The notes: a model not told the origin generated them from the letters alone. Shown: positions 9,701 to 18,047, numbered from the stretch's first letter. The stretch: DNA of 64,000 nt from Nitricoxidireducens sp046726235 (GCA_046726235.1 JBKPAD010000011.1:56399-120398), one strand, 5' to 3'. Numbers and translations: made by a program.

Positions 9701-9808
9701 GGCGGCATGATTTCGTCGACGCTGCTGACGCTGGTCGTCGTGCCGTCGGTGTATTCGCTGGTCGAGGGCTGGCGCGAGCGGCGGCAGCCGATCGCTCCCA
9801 TTTCCTAG
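6746..9808 (+). CDS. RND efflux permease (AcrB/HAE1-like)
   Basis: This 1020-residue inner-membrane proton/drug antiporter has the duplicated RND layout: TM1, a large periplasmic loop, TM2-6, then TM7, a second loop and TM8-12. The proton-relay pair Asp-Asp is present in TM4 (LLIGVVVDDAIVVLENI, about residue 400). GLVLLVGLVAKNSILLVD in TM10-11 is typical of the multidrug (HAE) branch rather than the heavy-metal branch. It overlaps the adaptor gene by four bases. After it, 103 bases without a gene lead to the HD-GYP gene. Confidence 0.95.
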   Translation: MTLPELSIKRHVLAWMLSAVLVLFGVISFNRIGMDRLPYIEFPVVSITTTLKGANPEIVDSSVTNIVESSVNSVPGIEHIQSTSSPGVSVVNVTFALEKNVDVAFNEVQSKVNQAQRRLPKDVDPPIVAKVETNASPIFWMALQGDRTQQQLNNYAINVVKKKLETIDGVGEVRLGGRRDRTIRVNLLPSRMAALAVTPQDITAAFANEHVQLAGGFVVGQATESLVKLDLEYHTLDGLAELVVAQRNGVAIHLREVAELEDGLTDNRQLARFNGETTVGLGVVKVANANTVTIVDRIKEKLATDIEPGLPPGMKITVVSNDAVFILEIVNSLKEHLIEGTLLASLVVWFFLRSVRSTLIVALAIPVSLMGAIAVIYFFGYTLNSLTMLALLLLIGVVVDDAIVVLENIFRHREEIDPDPHAAAVNGSNEVVFAVIAATLSLVSIFAPVIFLSGIIGQFFRSFAVVVTFGVLVSLFVSLTLTPMLCSRYLKVEKQHGRVYHLLDGFLGGLDRLYVRLLDRALRHRWGVVGLTALVVATSAFFFMNVGKTFAPEEDEGRFRVSLRTPLGSSIDYTDAKLREVEAILNRYPEIRTEFALIGLGTAGQVNQGTVVVRMAPREERKRSQQEVIADIRKELAAIPGARAFAAPFAIVGGQRGEPLQFVLAGDNIDEIGRLAKELQQKFAALPGIGRVDSDVQLDLPQLVFKPDRLRIANANLSTSDVALAVNMLTGGVDIAKFNDEPGDGQRYDIRVKAREGEFTQPSDLSKIFIRSRDGKMVRLDSVARFEEKLGPAVIGRFDLQYAATFYATPTMPLGEAVELVRTTAAETLPAGYRIKMIGQAEEFGKTMKYMVFTFALALVLLYMVLASQFNSFLQPAIVMLAQPLAVVGGVAALWLFNQSLNIYSMIGLVLLVGLVAKNSILLVDLTNQRRDAGMAVDDALRNACPIRMRPVLMTSATVILALFPAALGLGAGAETNQPLSIAVIGGMISSTLLTLVVVPSVYSLVEGWRERRQPIAPIS

Positions 9809-9911
9809 ACCGTTTTCCCATCGGCGGGACGAAAGCGGGCCTTTTCGCCGCTTTCGGGCGTCCGATGGCGACATTCCGACCGGCTTGGAAGTTGCTACGT
9901 CTGGCGCCACC

Positions 9912-11081
9912 ATGGGCGAGATGAAACGCCTCGTGCCGGCCGACCTGCGGCTGGGCGAGCCGCTCCACTTTTCGATTTTCGACGAGCGCGGCAACCTGCT
10001 GCTGCGCAAGGGCACCGTCATCTCCATGCCGGACCAGATCGACCGGCTGGTGCACCGCGGCGCGCTGGCCGACGAGATCGAGCTGCGTTCCGCCAGCGCG
10101 CCGGTGCGCCCGGTTTCCCCGGTACCGGCTCCGGCATCCGCGCCAAAGGAAGCGGCGTTCGAGCGCATGGGCAGCCTGATGCTCAACCTGAAGCACATCC
10201 TCGGCACCTTCCTCAAGGCGCCCGAGCAGATCGAATTGCCGGCGCGCATCGCGCGCGTCGGCAGGGCGATCCAGGAAGTCTGCGCCGAAGACGCCGACAG
10301 CGCGCTCGCCGCGCCTTACCTCGACAGCAGCAACAGCCCCGTCGTCGTGCACCACATCCTGGGCGCGGTGCTGGCCGAGCTGATGGCGCGTCGCCGCGGC
10401 CTGCCCGAGGAGCAGCGCCTTTCCATCGTCTGCGCAGCCCTGACGCGCGACCTCGATCAACTGTCGCTGCAGGGCGAGCTCGACAAGCTGGGCACGCCCT
10501 TGCCCGAGCCGATGCGCGAACGCGTCCGGCAGCATCCGTCGTTCGGGGCGGACCGCCTGAAGGCGGCGGGCGTTGATGACGAGGCCTGGCTGGCGGCCGT
10601 GCGCGGTCACCACGAACGCCTCGACGGCAGCGGCTACCCGGCCGGCGTGCGCGCCGACGACATCGGGCCCGGGGCACGCATCCTGGCCATCGCCGACGTC
10701 TATAGCGCCATGGCGCGACCGCGCCTCTACCGCAGCCGGCAACCCTCGCCGCAGGCGGCGCTGCGCGAGATTCACGCCCTCAAGGGCGCCGCCCTCGACG
10801 CCGAACTGGCCAACGTGCTGCTGCAGGAAGTGGGCATGTACCCGCCCGGCAGCACGGTGCGCCTGAACTGCGGGGAGATCGCCGTGGTCGCCAGCCCAGC
10901 GCTCAAGGCCGACGCGGCGAGGGTCTTCAGCGTCTACGGCCGGACCGGCATGGTCCTGGCGGCGCCGGCCCTGCGTGACGTGACGTCCCCGGATTACGAG
11001 ATTGCCGGCATAGTGCCGCTGGCGGAATGCCGTTCGGCCTCGGTCATGATGAAGCGAATCTGGTCAAAGGAAGCAGCATGA
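9912..11081 (+). CDS. HD-GYP-like signalling protein with altered catalytic HD motif
   Basis: This protein has about 389 residues. An N-terminal region of about 60 residues (RLGEPLHFSIFDERGNLLLRKG) resembles the domain that often precedes HD-GYP domains. The C-terminal half keeps the GYP signature HHERLDGSGYPAGV near residue 233. HD-GYP enzymes cleave cyclic di-GMP with a metal centre. Here the usual HDIGK is replaced by TRDLDQLSL, so the metal-binding His of the HD pair is missing and the protein may bind rather than cut its ligand. ATG 9912 and ATG 9921 are both plausible starts; a TTG at 9885 is also in frame. The stop overlaps the next gene in ATGA. Confidence 0.8.
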   Translation: MGEMKRLVPADLRLGEPLHFSIFDERGNLLLRKGTVISMPDQIDRLVHRGALADEIELRSASAPVRPVSPVPAPASAPKEAAFERMGSLMLNLKHILGTFLKAPEQIELPARIARVGRAIQEVCAEDADSALAAPYLDSSNSPVVVHHILGAVLAELMARRRGLPEEQRLSIVCAALTRDLDQLSLQGELDKLGTPLPEPMRERVRQHPSFGADRLKAAGVDDEAWLAAVRGHHERLDGSGYPAGVRADDIGPGARILAIADVYSAMARPRLYRSRQPSPQAALREIHALKGAALDAELANVLLQEVGMYPPGSTVRLNCGEIAVVASPALKADAARVFSVYGRTGMVLAAPALRDVTSPDYEIAGIVPLAECRSASVMMKRIWSKEAA

Positions 11082-12724
11082 AAATAAACCTCCCCCTCAC
11101 CGGACAAGAACGCCTGTTTGCCGCCGGCCGGACGCTGGTCTCGCGCACCGACACCAAAGGCATCATCACCTTCGCCAACGACGGCTTCGTCGAGGTCTCC
11201 GGCTTCTCGCGCGAGGAACTGGTGGGCGAGAACCACAACATCATCCGGCATCCCGACGTGCCGCCGATCGTCTTCGAGACCATGTGGCAGACCCTCAAGC
11301 GCGGCCTGCCGTGGCACGGCACGGTCAAGAACCGCTGCAAGAACGGCGACCACTACTGGGTCGACGCGCGCATCGTCCCGGTCAAGAAGCACGGCCACAT
11401 CATCGGCTTCATGTCGGTACGCACCTGTCCCTCGCGCGCCGACGTCGCCCGCGCCGAGGCCGCGTTCGAGGCCCTGCGCCACGCGCCGGCCGCGCCCGCC
11501 GCGGACGCCGTCTCGAACTGGAAGCACAGCTTCTCGATCCGCAACGGCGTCACGCTCGGCATCGTCTTCGTCACCCTGCTGATGATCGCCGGCGGCATCC
11601 TCGGCATCACCGGCCTGCGCATGTCGAACGCCTCGATGGAGGCGCTCTACCGCAACGAGCTCGAGCCGATGAAGAGCATCGGGCGCATCAACTTCCTCAT
11701 GGCCGACAACCGCGCGCAGGTGGCGCTCGCGCTGCATCACAACCTCGAGACGCACGAGGCCGGCAGCCTCGGCCACGACCTGGCCTCGCACATCGCCTCG
11801 CTCGACCGCAATCGCAGCGAGATCGACGCGCTATGGAGCGGCTACGGCGCGCGCATCGCGAGCGACGAGGAACGCGCGCTCGCCGACCGCTACTGGCAGG
11901 CGCGCAACCGCTACGTCCAGGAGGGCCTGCTCGAAGCGCGCGGCGCGCTGATCGAGGGCGATTTCCGCCGCGCCGAGATGCTGCTGCTGCAATCCGTCAA
12001 CCCGCTCTACGACGCAGCCAACCGCGAAGTGACGACGCTGCTGGTACACCTTTCCGCGCGGGCGCAGGAAGATTTCGACCGCCTGACGCGGCGCAATGCC
12101 ACGATCGCGGCCGTCGCCGTGGCCGGCATCGTGATCGGCAGCCTGGCGATGGTGCTCGCCGGCTTGTATTTCTTCCGCGCCACGGTGCTGCCCTTGCAGA
12201 AGGCGGTGAAGGCGCTCGAGAACATCGCCGAGGGCAACCTCTCGGAGGCCGTCGACGACGCCGGCTACGGCGAGCCGGGACGGGTGATGGCGGCGGTGAC
12301 GGTCATGCAGATGCACCTCAAGGTGATGATGAACGAGATCAGCCAGTCGTCGGACTCGATCCGCGAACAGTGCCGCAACCTGAACCGGACGATGATGAAC
12401 GTTTCCGAGCACACGGACGAGCAGCACGACCGCGTTTACGAAACGCTCGACGCGATCCTCGGCGCCTGCGACGGCCTGCGCGAGCTTGCCGAAGGCGCCG
12501 AATCGCTGATGACGGCGGAGGGCGCCGCCGCAGCGGCGGTGCCGGACGTCGTCGGCGCGGCACGCGTCCAGCTCTTCGCGGTGGAGGACGTCGCCGCCAA
12601 GCTGCGTCAGGTAGCGGCGCTGATCGTCGACAACCGCGCCGAGGTGCAGGGCGCGTGGAGCGCCTCGCAGCAACTCGAGAAGACGGCCGAGGAACTCGAC
12701 CGCCTGGTCAAGTACTTCGAGTGA
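11078..12724 (+). CDS. Aer-like PAS/HAMP membrane receptor lacking the chemotaxis signalling tip
   Basis: This 548-residue receptor starts with an Aer-type PAS domain (residues about 14-115) holding the characteristic ENHNIIRHPDVPP and NGDHYWVDARI. A membrane segment near 155-172, a periplasmic helical bundle, a second membrane segment near 341-365 and a HAMP domain follow. The remaining 130 residues are helical but lack the conserved hairpin tip of methyl-accepting proteins (the NAAIEAARAGE region), so CheA/CheW coupling by the usual route is doubtful. It overlaps the HD-GYP-like gene by four bases behind a good AAGGA site. The pair is probably co-expressed and possibly works together. Confidence 0.82.
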   Translation: MKINLPLTGQERLFAAGRTLVSRTDTKGIITFANDGFVEVSGFSREELVGENHNIIRHPDVPPIVFETMWQTLKRGLPWHGTVKNRCKNGDHYWVDARIVPVKKHGHIIGFMSVRTCPSRADVARAEAAFEALRHAPAAPAADAVSNWKHSFSIRNGVTLGIVFVTLLMIAGGILGITGLRMSNASMEALYRNELEPMKSIGRINFLMADNRAQVALALHHNLETHEAGSLGHDLASHIASLDRNRSEIDALWSGYGARIASDEERALADRYWQARNRYVQEGLLEARGALIEGDFRRAEMLLLQSVNPLYDAANREVTTLLVHLSARAQEDFDRLTRRNATIAAVAVAGIVIGSLAMVLAGLYFFRATVLPLQKAVKALENIAEGNLSEAVDDAGYGEPGRVMAAVTVMQMHLKVMMNEISQSSDSIREQCRNLNRTMMNVSEHTDEQHDRVYETLDAILGACDGLRELAEGAESLMTAEGAAAAAVPDVVGAARVQLFAVEDVAAKLRQVAALIVDNRAEVQGAWSASQQLEKTAEELDRLVKYFE

Positions 12725-12727
12725 GCG

Positions 12728-13288
12728 TCAGCGCACCGGCGCCATCAGGTGCTGGTACGGCGTTCCCGGCCACATGATGTAGGGCGCGGAGGTGTCGGGC
12801 TTCGCCTCGCGCGGATACATCTCGTAGAACGCCGAATCCGCGCCGACGATCATCACGTGCGGACCGGTGGTGACCCAGTTCGCCCCCGCATGCGGCGTGG
12901 TGGCGTAGGGATCCGTGTTGCTGGCGTCCGTCCCGCCGGCCAGCATGTACATGAATCCGACGCGCCCGCTCGGCGGCGGTGTCCTTCCGACCCAGGCGTG
13001 CACCCACTCCATCGCGTTCCGGTCCATGCACATCGGATCGGGGCCGGGCGTCGTCGGGTTGTCCGGCATGCAGGTGAAGGCATTCGTCCCCTTCCGCAGC
13101 GTGCGCATGGTCTTGCCGTCCACCTGCATGGCGACGATGGTCGCCTGCTTGCCCACGCCCGGCGGCGCCGCCGACATGGCGCTGGCGATCAGTTCGGCGT
13201 CCGCCGAGGGCACCGCTCCTTGCGCCACGGCGTCCAGGCAACCGGCGGCGAGCGCCGCCGCCAACGCGATGCGTATCCTCTTTTCCAT
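12728..13288 (-). CDS. Secreted protein of unknown function
   Basis: The 186-residue product has a clear signal peptide (MEKRIRIALAAALAAG, Ala-rich, cleavage near AVAQG). The mature part has two Cys close together (FTCMPDN and DPMCMD) that could form a disulfide in the periplasm. It also has a Met/Gly-rich middle (VGFMYMLAGG), VTTGPHVMIVG, and the ending APYIMWPGTPYQHLM. I do not recognise a characterised family. The start is ATG 13288 with a strong GAGGAGG site. It converges with the Aer-like gene with three bases between stops and is followed upstream by hslU on the same strand. Confidence 0.8.
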   Translation of the reverse strand: MEKRIRIALAAALAAGCLDAVAQGAVPSADAELIASAMSAAPPGVGKQATIVAMQVDGKTMRTLRKGTNAFTCMPDNPTTPGPDPMCMDRNAMEWVHAWVGRTPPPSGRVGFMYMLAGGTDASNTDPYATTPHAGANWVTTGPHVMIVGADSAFYEMYPREAKPDTSAPYIMWPGTPYQHLMAPVR

Positions 13289-13352
13289 CTGAGCCTCCTC
13301 GTCGATGACGCCGGGAGGCGGGCAAGCGCTGTTCCGGGGACGACGCCGGGGA

Positions 13353-14693
13353 CTACAGCACGTAGCGCGACAGGTCCTCGTTCTGCGCCAGTTCGGCGAG
13401 GCGAGCATCGACGTACGCGGCATCGACCATCAGCGTCCTGCCGCCGTGCGACCCGGCATCGAAGGAGACTTCTTCCAGCAGCTTTTCCATCACCGTGTAA
13501 AGCCGGCGGGCGCCGATGTTCTCGGTCTTCTCGTTCACCTGGAAGGCGATCTCGGCGAGTCGCTTGATGCCATCGGGCGCGAACTGGACATCGACCTGCT
13601 CGGTCTCGAGCAGCGCCTGGTACTGGCGCATCAGGCAGGCGTCGGTCTGGGTCAGGATGCACTCGAAGTCGTCGACCGACAGCGAATCGAGCTCGACGCG
13701 GATCGGGAAGCGGCCCTGCAGTTCCGGAATCAGGTCGGACGGCTTCGAGAGATGGAAGGCGCCGCTGGCGATGAACAGGATGTGGTCGGTCTTGATCATG
13801 CCGTACTTGGTCGTCACCGTCGTGCCCTCGACCAGCGGCAGCAGGTCGCGCTGCACGCCTTGGCGCGAGACGTCGGCGCCCTGCATCTCGGCGCGCGAGG
13901 CGATCTTGTCGATCTCGTCGAGGAAAACGATGCCGTTCTGCTCGACGTTCTTCAGCGCCTGCGCCTTCACCTCTTCGTCGTTGATCAGGCGCGCGGCCTC
14001 TTCGTCGGCGAGGGCCTTCATCGCCTCCTTGATCTTCATGCGGCGCTGCTTGCGGCGGCCGGAGCCGAGGTTCTGGAACATGCCCTGGATCTGCTGGGTC
14101 AGGTCTTCCATCCCCGGCGGCGCGAGGATTTCCATCTGGCTGGGGGCGGCGGCGACCTCGATCTCGATCTCCTTGTCGTCGAGTTCGCCTTCGCGCAGCT
14201 TCTTGCGGAATTTCTGCCGCGTGGTCGTGTCTTCCGCGGGAGCGGGCGCCGCCGCCTCGTCAAACCCGACCGGCCGCGCCAACGGCAGCAGCACGTCGAG
14301 CACGCGGTCCTCGGCGGCATCGGCGGCGCGGCTGTGCACGGCGCGCATCGCTTGTTCGCGGTGGTTCTTGATGGCGACCTCGACGAGATCGCGAATGATG
14401 GTATCGACGTCGCGGCCGACGTAGCCGACTTCGGTGAACTTGGTCGCCTCGACCTTGACGAAGGGCGCGTTGGCGAGCCGCGCCAGGCGGCGCGCGATCT
14501 CGGTCTTGCCGACGCCAGTGGGACCGATCATCAGGATGTTCTTCGGCGTAATCTCGCTGCGCAGCGGCTCCGCCACCTGCGCGCGGCGCCAGCGGTTGCG
14601 CAGCGCGATGGCCACCGCGCGCTTGGCGCGCGCCTGGCCGACGATGTTTTTGTCCAACTCGGAAACGATCTCGGAGGGGGTCATCTGGCTCAT
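13353..14693 (-). CDS. hslU: ATP-dependent protease ATPase subunit HslU
   Basis: This is the AAA+ unfoldase of the HslUV protease, 446 residues. The Walker A motif IGPTGVGKTEIARRL is near residue 56, the intermediate domain (about 110-240) contains charged stretches, and Walker B is IVFLDEIDKIAS near 255. The C-terminus ends LSRYVL, the conserved tail that docks into HslV. Its partner hslV is not adjacent as usual but lies 2.8 kb away at 17462-17998 on the same strand, separated by an oppositely oriented GGDEF-EAL gene. Confidence 0.97.
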   Translation of the reverse strand: MSQMTPSEIVSELDKNIVGQARAKRAVAIALRNRWRRAQVAEPLRSEITPKNILMIGPTGVGKTEIARRLARLANAPFVKVEATKFTEVGYVGRDVDTIIRDLVEVAIKNHREQAMRAVHSRAADAAEDRVLDVLLPLARPVGFDEAAAPAPAEDTTTRQKFRKKLREGELDDKEIEIEVAAAPSQMEILAPPGMEDLTQQIQGMFQNLGSGRRKQRRMKIKEAMKALADEEAARLINDEEVKAQALKNVEQNGIVFLDEIDKIASRAEMQGADVSRQGVQRDLLPLVEGTTVTTKYGMIKTDHILFIASGAFHLSKPSDLIPELQGRFPIRVELDSLSVDDFECILTQTDACLMRQYQALLETEQVDVQFAPDGIKRLAEIAFQVNEKTENIGARRLYTVMEKLLEEVSFDAGSHGGRTLMVDAAYVDARLAELAQNEDLSRYVL

Positions 14694-14703
14694 GCGGCGA
14701 TTA

Positions 14704-14733
14704 TTTCACAGTCCCCGCGACGCCTGCTATGAT
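14704..14733 (+). promoter_or_regulatory. Candidate promoter of the GGDEF-EAL gene
   Basis: TTTCAC (14704-14709) and TATGAT (14728-14733) are 18 bases apart, just before the GGDEF-EAL start and within the 65-base gap to the divergent hslU. This is a plausible sigma-70 site with a weak -35 box. Confidence 0.35.
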
Positions 14734-14758
14734 CCCACGAAAGTTAGACTGGTCTCAT

Positions 14759-17245
14759 ATGTCGAAGGCATCAGGACGCGACGCCCGGACCGACAGGGAA
14801 GACGCGGGCACGGCGCAGGCGGCCCGCCTGCGGGAAGCGCTCGGCCTGTTCGCCGAATGGAGCGACTGCCTGCAGCGGGCGCGGGACCCCGACGCGCTCG
14901 TTTCCTGCCTGTGCCGCGCGCTCATCGCCTCGAACCAGTACAGCCATGTCGACGTCGTCCTCGGCCAGCCGGCGGCGGGTGCCGGCACGCAGAGCTGGGC
15001 CTTCGTCCCCGACGCGTTCTCGCTGCCCCTGCGTCACCAGGGCCGGCGCATCGGCAGCCTCACGGTGGCACCGGCCGGCGGCACCGACGCGCTGCTCGAC
15101 GACGACCTCGACGTGCTCACCGCGCTCGCCGACGACCTCGCCTTCGGCATCGATTCGCTGACGATCGCGCAGCAGCGCGAGGAAGCCGGTGCCCGCCTCG
15201 AACTCCTGTCGCGCGCCATCGAACAGAGCCCCTTCGCCGTCGTCATCACGGACGGCCAGGGCCGCATCCAGTACTGCAACCCGACGCTGACGCGCCTGAC
15301 CGGTTACGAGCCGCACGAGGTGGTCGGCCAGCTGCCATCGCTGTGGAAGTCCGGCGACACTCCCGAGGACGTCTACCGCGAGATGTGGGAGGCGATGCTC
15401 GAAGGCCGCCGCTGGCAGGGCGAAATCCGCAACCGGCGCAAGGACGGCACGATCTACTGGGAGCGGCAGACGATCTCCTCGATCCGCGATGCCGACGGCC
15501 GCATCTCCAACATGATTTCCGTGAAGGAGGACACGACGCTGCTGCACGAGATGGCGCAGGCGCTGTCGATCCGCGAGCAGGCGCTCGCCTCCTCCTCGAA
15601 CGGCATCATGATCACGCGCAGCAGCGATGACGACCACTCGATCGTCTACGTCAATCCGGCCTTCGAACGCATCACCGGCTACCGCGCCGACGAAGTCATC
15701 GGCCGCGAAGGCCGCTTCCTGGTGCGCGACGACCTCGCGCAACCGGGCCTCAACGAAATCCGCTCCGCCCTGCACGAGAAGCGCGCCGGTCACGCCGTGC
15801 TGCGCAACTACCGCAAGGACGGCACGCTGTTCTGGAACGAGCTGCACATCGCGCCGATCAGCGACCTCGCGCGCCACGCGACCACGCACTTCGTCAGCGT
15901 CATCAACGACGTCAGCGAGCGCATCCACTACCAGCAGGCGATCGAGCACCAGGCGACGCACGACAACCTCACCGGGCTCGCCAACCGCACGCTGCTGCAT
16001 GACCGCATCAGCCAGGCGATCGCCTTCGGCCGCCGCTCGGGGCGCTCGGTGGCCGTGATGCTGCTCGACCTCGACCACTTCAAGCACGTGAACGACGCCT
16101 ACGGCCACTCGGCCGGCGACGACCTGCTGAAGGAAGTCGCCGCGCGATTGCGCCTGTGCGTGCGCGAGAGCGACACCGTCGCCCGCCTCGGCGGCGACGA
16201 GTTCGTCATCGTGCTGGTCGACCTCGTCCAGCCCGAGGACGTCGAAGGCATCGCCGACAAGATCACCGAGTCGCTGGCCCAGCCGATCATGATCGGCGGC
16301 GAACGCGAGGCCTACGTCGGCGCCAGCATCGGCATCTCGATCTACCCGCGCGACGGCGAGCACGGCGAGACCCTGCTGCGCAACGCCGACATGGCGATGT
16401 ACCGCGTCAAGGAACACGGCCGCAACAGCGTGCGCCTGTTCTCGCCCGAGATGGCGACCATGGCCATCGAGCGCGTCGACATGGAAGGCGCGCTGCGCCG
16501 CGCCATCGAGCGCAAGGAGCTGCTGCTGCACTACCAGCCGAAGGTCGACCTGGCGACGCGGCGCATCATCGGCGCCGAGGCGCTGGTGCGCTGGCAGCAT
16601 CCGCAGATCGGGCTCGTGCATCCGAACGAGTTCATTCCGCTCGCCGAGGACACCGGCCTGGTCGTGCCGCTCGGCGCCTGGGTGATGCGCGAGGCGTTCC
16701 GCCAGCAGGCGACGTGGAAGGCGGCCGGCCTGCCGCCGGTGAAGCTCGCGATCAACCTGTCGGCGCGCCAGTTCCGCCTCGAGAACCTGCCCGAGATCGT
16801 CGAGGGCGCCCTGTACGAGACCGGCGCCGTCGCCGACGCCTTCATCTTCGAGCTCACCGAGAGCATGGTCATGCAGGACGCCGAACGCGCGCTGTCGGTC
16901 ATGCATGCGCTCAAGCAACTCGGCATCGCGCTTTCGCTCGACGACTTCGGCACCGGCTATTCGAGCCTTTCCTACCTGCGGCGCTTCCCGATCGACGAGG
17001 TCAAGATCGACCGCTCGTTCGTGCGCGACCTCCACCACGACCAGGACGACGCGGCGATCGCGGCCGCTGTCGTCGCGCTGGCGAAGAGCCTCGGCTTGCG
17101 CGTCGTCGCCGAGGGCGTCGAGCTCGAGGCGCAGGTGCACGTGCTCGAGAAACTCGGCTGCGGCCAGGTGCAGGGATTCTTCTTCGGCCGCCCGCTCTCG
17201 GTCGAGGATTTCGAGGCGCGATTGCGCCGTGAGGCCTCCTTGTGA
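14759..17245 (+). CDS. PAS-PAS(LOV-like)-GGDEF-EAL cyclic di-GMP turnover protein
   Basis: This protein has about 828 residues and no membrane segment. An N-terminal GAF-like region (1-145) is followed by a PAS domain (about 147-270) and a second PAS of LOV type (about 275-395). A GGDEF cyclase domain comes next, with intact GGDEF near residue 478 and an RESD inhibitory site five residues before it, then an EAL phosphodiesterase domain (AEALVRW near 606, DDFGTGYSSLSYL, KIDRSFV). Both enzymatic motifs look intact, so it could make and break c-di-GMP. In the second PAS the photoactive Cys of LOV domains is absent (GREGRFL). The start is ATG 14759. It overlaps the next small gene by GTGA. Confidence 0.92.
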   Translation: MSKASGRDARTDREDAGTAQAARLREALGLFAEWSDCLQRARDPDALVSCLCRALIASNQYSHVDVVLGQPAAGAGTQSWAFVPDAFSLPLRHQGRRIGSLTVAPAGGTDALLDDDLDVLTALADDLAFGIDSLTIAQQREEAGARLELLSRAIEQSPFAVVITDGQGRIQYCNPTLTRLTGYEPHEVVGQLPSLWKSGDTPEDVYREMWEAMLEGRRWQGEIRNRRKDGTIYWERQTISSIRDADGRISNMISVKEDTTLLHEMAQALSIREQALASSSNGIMITRSSDDDHSIVYVNPAFERITGYRADEVIGREGRFLVRDDLAQPGLNEIRSALHEKRAGHAVLRNYRKDGTLFWNELHIAPISDLARHATTHFVSVINDVSERIHYQQAIEHQATHDNLTGLANRTLLHDRISQAIAFGRRSGRSVAVMLLDLDHFKHVNDAYGHSAGDDLLKEVAARLRLCVRESDTVARLGGDEFVIVLVDLVQPEDVEGIADKITESLAQPIMIGGEREAYVGASIGISIYPRDGEHGETLLRNADMAMYRVKEHGRNSVRLFSPEMATMAIERVDMEGALRRAIERKELLLHYQPKVDLATRRIIGAEALVRWQHPQIGLVHPNEFIPLAEDTGLVVPLGAWVMREAFRQQATWKAAGLPPVKLAINLSARQFRLENLPEIVEGALYETGAVADAFIFELTESMVMQDAERALSVMHALKQLGIALSLDDFGTGYSSLSYLRRFPIDEVKIDRSFVRDLHHDQDDAAIAAAVVALAKSLGLRVVAEGVELEAQVHVLEKLGCGQVQGFFFGRPLSVEDFEARLRREASL

Positions 17246-17481
17246 AGCTCGCCTGGCGGCGCCTCGAACGGCGCGCGCTGGCCGACCTGTTGACGACGGC
17301 GCGCGCGATCGATTCGAGCGCGGCCGGTGCGACGACGATCTACCGGCTCGAAACCGACGCCGGCGAAGTGCTGGCCCTGGCGCTGCCCGACGGCGAAGCG
17401 CTCGTCGTCGGACTCGCCGCACCGGCGCCGAAACGCAGGCGCCGTGCGGAGCGCAAGGACCTCAGTCCAGCGTCTCGATGA
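17242..17481 (+). CDS. Small hypothetical protein, 79 residues
   Basis: A GTG overlaps the stop of the GGDEF-EAL gene, and the frame stays open for 79 residues. The product is basic at its end (KRRRRAERKD) and has a short hydrophobic stretch (VLALALPDGEALVVGLAA) too weak to be a membrane segment. Its last 20 bases overlap the convergent hslV end. No family is recognised. Translational coupling supports it as a real gene, while the overlap with hslV argues for caution. Confidence 0.45.
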   Translation: MKLAWRRLERRALADLLTTARAIDSSAAGATTIYRLETDAGEVLALALPDGEALVVGLAAPAPKRRRRAERKDLSPASR

Positions 17482-17998
17482 GGTGGCTCTGGTTGGTGTA
17501 GATGCAGAGGTCGCCGGCGATCGCCAGCGACTTGCCGACGATGGCCGCCGGTTCCAGGTCGGTGTTTTCCAGCAGCGCCCGCGCCGCAGACTGCGCAAAG
17601 GCGCCACCGCTGCCGATGGCGACGATGCCGTACTCCGGCTCGAGCACGTCGCCGTTGCCGGTGATCACCAGCGAATGCTCGCGGTCGGCGACCGAGAGCA
17701 TCGCCTCGAGCCGGCGCAACATGCGGTCGGTGCGCCAGTCCTTGGCCAATTCCACCGCCGAGCGCAGCAGGTTGCCCTGGTGCTTGTCGAGCTTGGCCTC
17801 GAAACGCTCGAACAGCGTGAAGGCGTCGGCCGTGCCGCCGGCGAAGCCGGCGAGGATGCGATCGTTGTAGAGGCGGCGCACCTTCTTCGCCGTCGCCTTG
17901 ATGACGATGTTGCCCAGCGTGACCTGGCCGTCGCCGCCGAGCGCGACGCGATCGCCGCGCCGCACCGAGAGGATGGTCGTGCCGTGGTACTGCTCCAT
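17462..17998 (-). CDS. hslV: ATP-dependent protease proteolytic subunit HslV
   Basis: This is the threonine peptidase of the HslUV protease, 178 residues, the usual length. The start MEQYHGTTILSVRRG shows the TT pair whose first Thr becomes the nucleophile after processing. GGDGQVTLGN, AGFAGGTADAF and GSGGAFAQSAARAL are conserved proteasome-like motifs. The ATG at 17998 is the family start, although the frame is open further upstream. hslU lies beyond a reversed gene, so the two subunits need separate promoters or a transcript passing antisense through the GGDEF-EAL gene. Confidence 0.97.
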   Translation of the reverse strand: MEQYHGTTILSVRRGDRVALGGDGQVTLGNIVIKATAKKVRRLYNDRILAGFAGGTADAFTLFERFEAKLDKHQGNLLRSAVELAKDWRTDRMLRRLEAMLSVADREHSLVITGNGDVLEPEYGIVAIGSGGAFAQSAARALLENTDLEPAAIVGKSLAIAGDLCIYTNQSHLIETLD

Positions 17999-18047
17999 GC
18001 TGTTCTCCGTCCGATTCTTCTGCTGTCGAAGCTTACCGCATCGGCGC

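Noticed and set aside
6275..10249. Very long open frame antisense to the RND pump genes (1324 codons)
   Set aside because: It mirrors the codon pattern of the GC-rich pump gene, has no recognisable domain and is rich in Asp, Arg, His and Gln as expected for antisense frames in such DNA.
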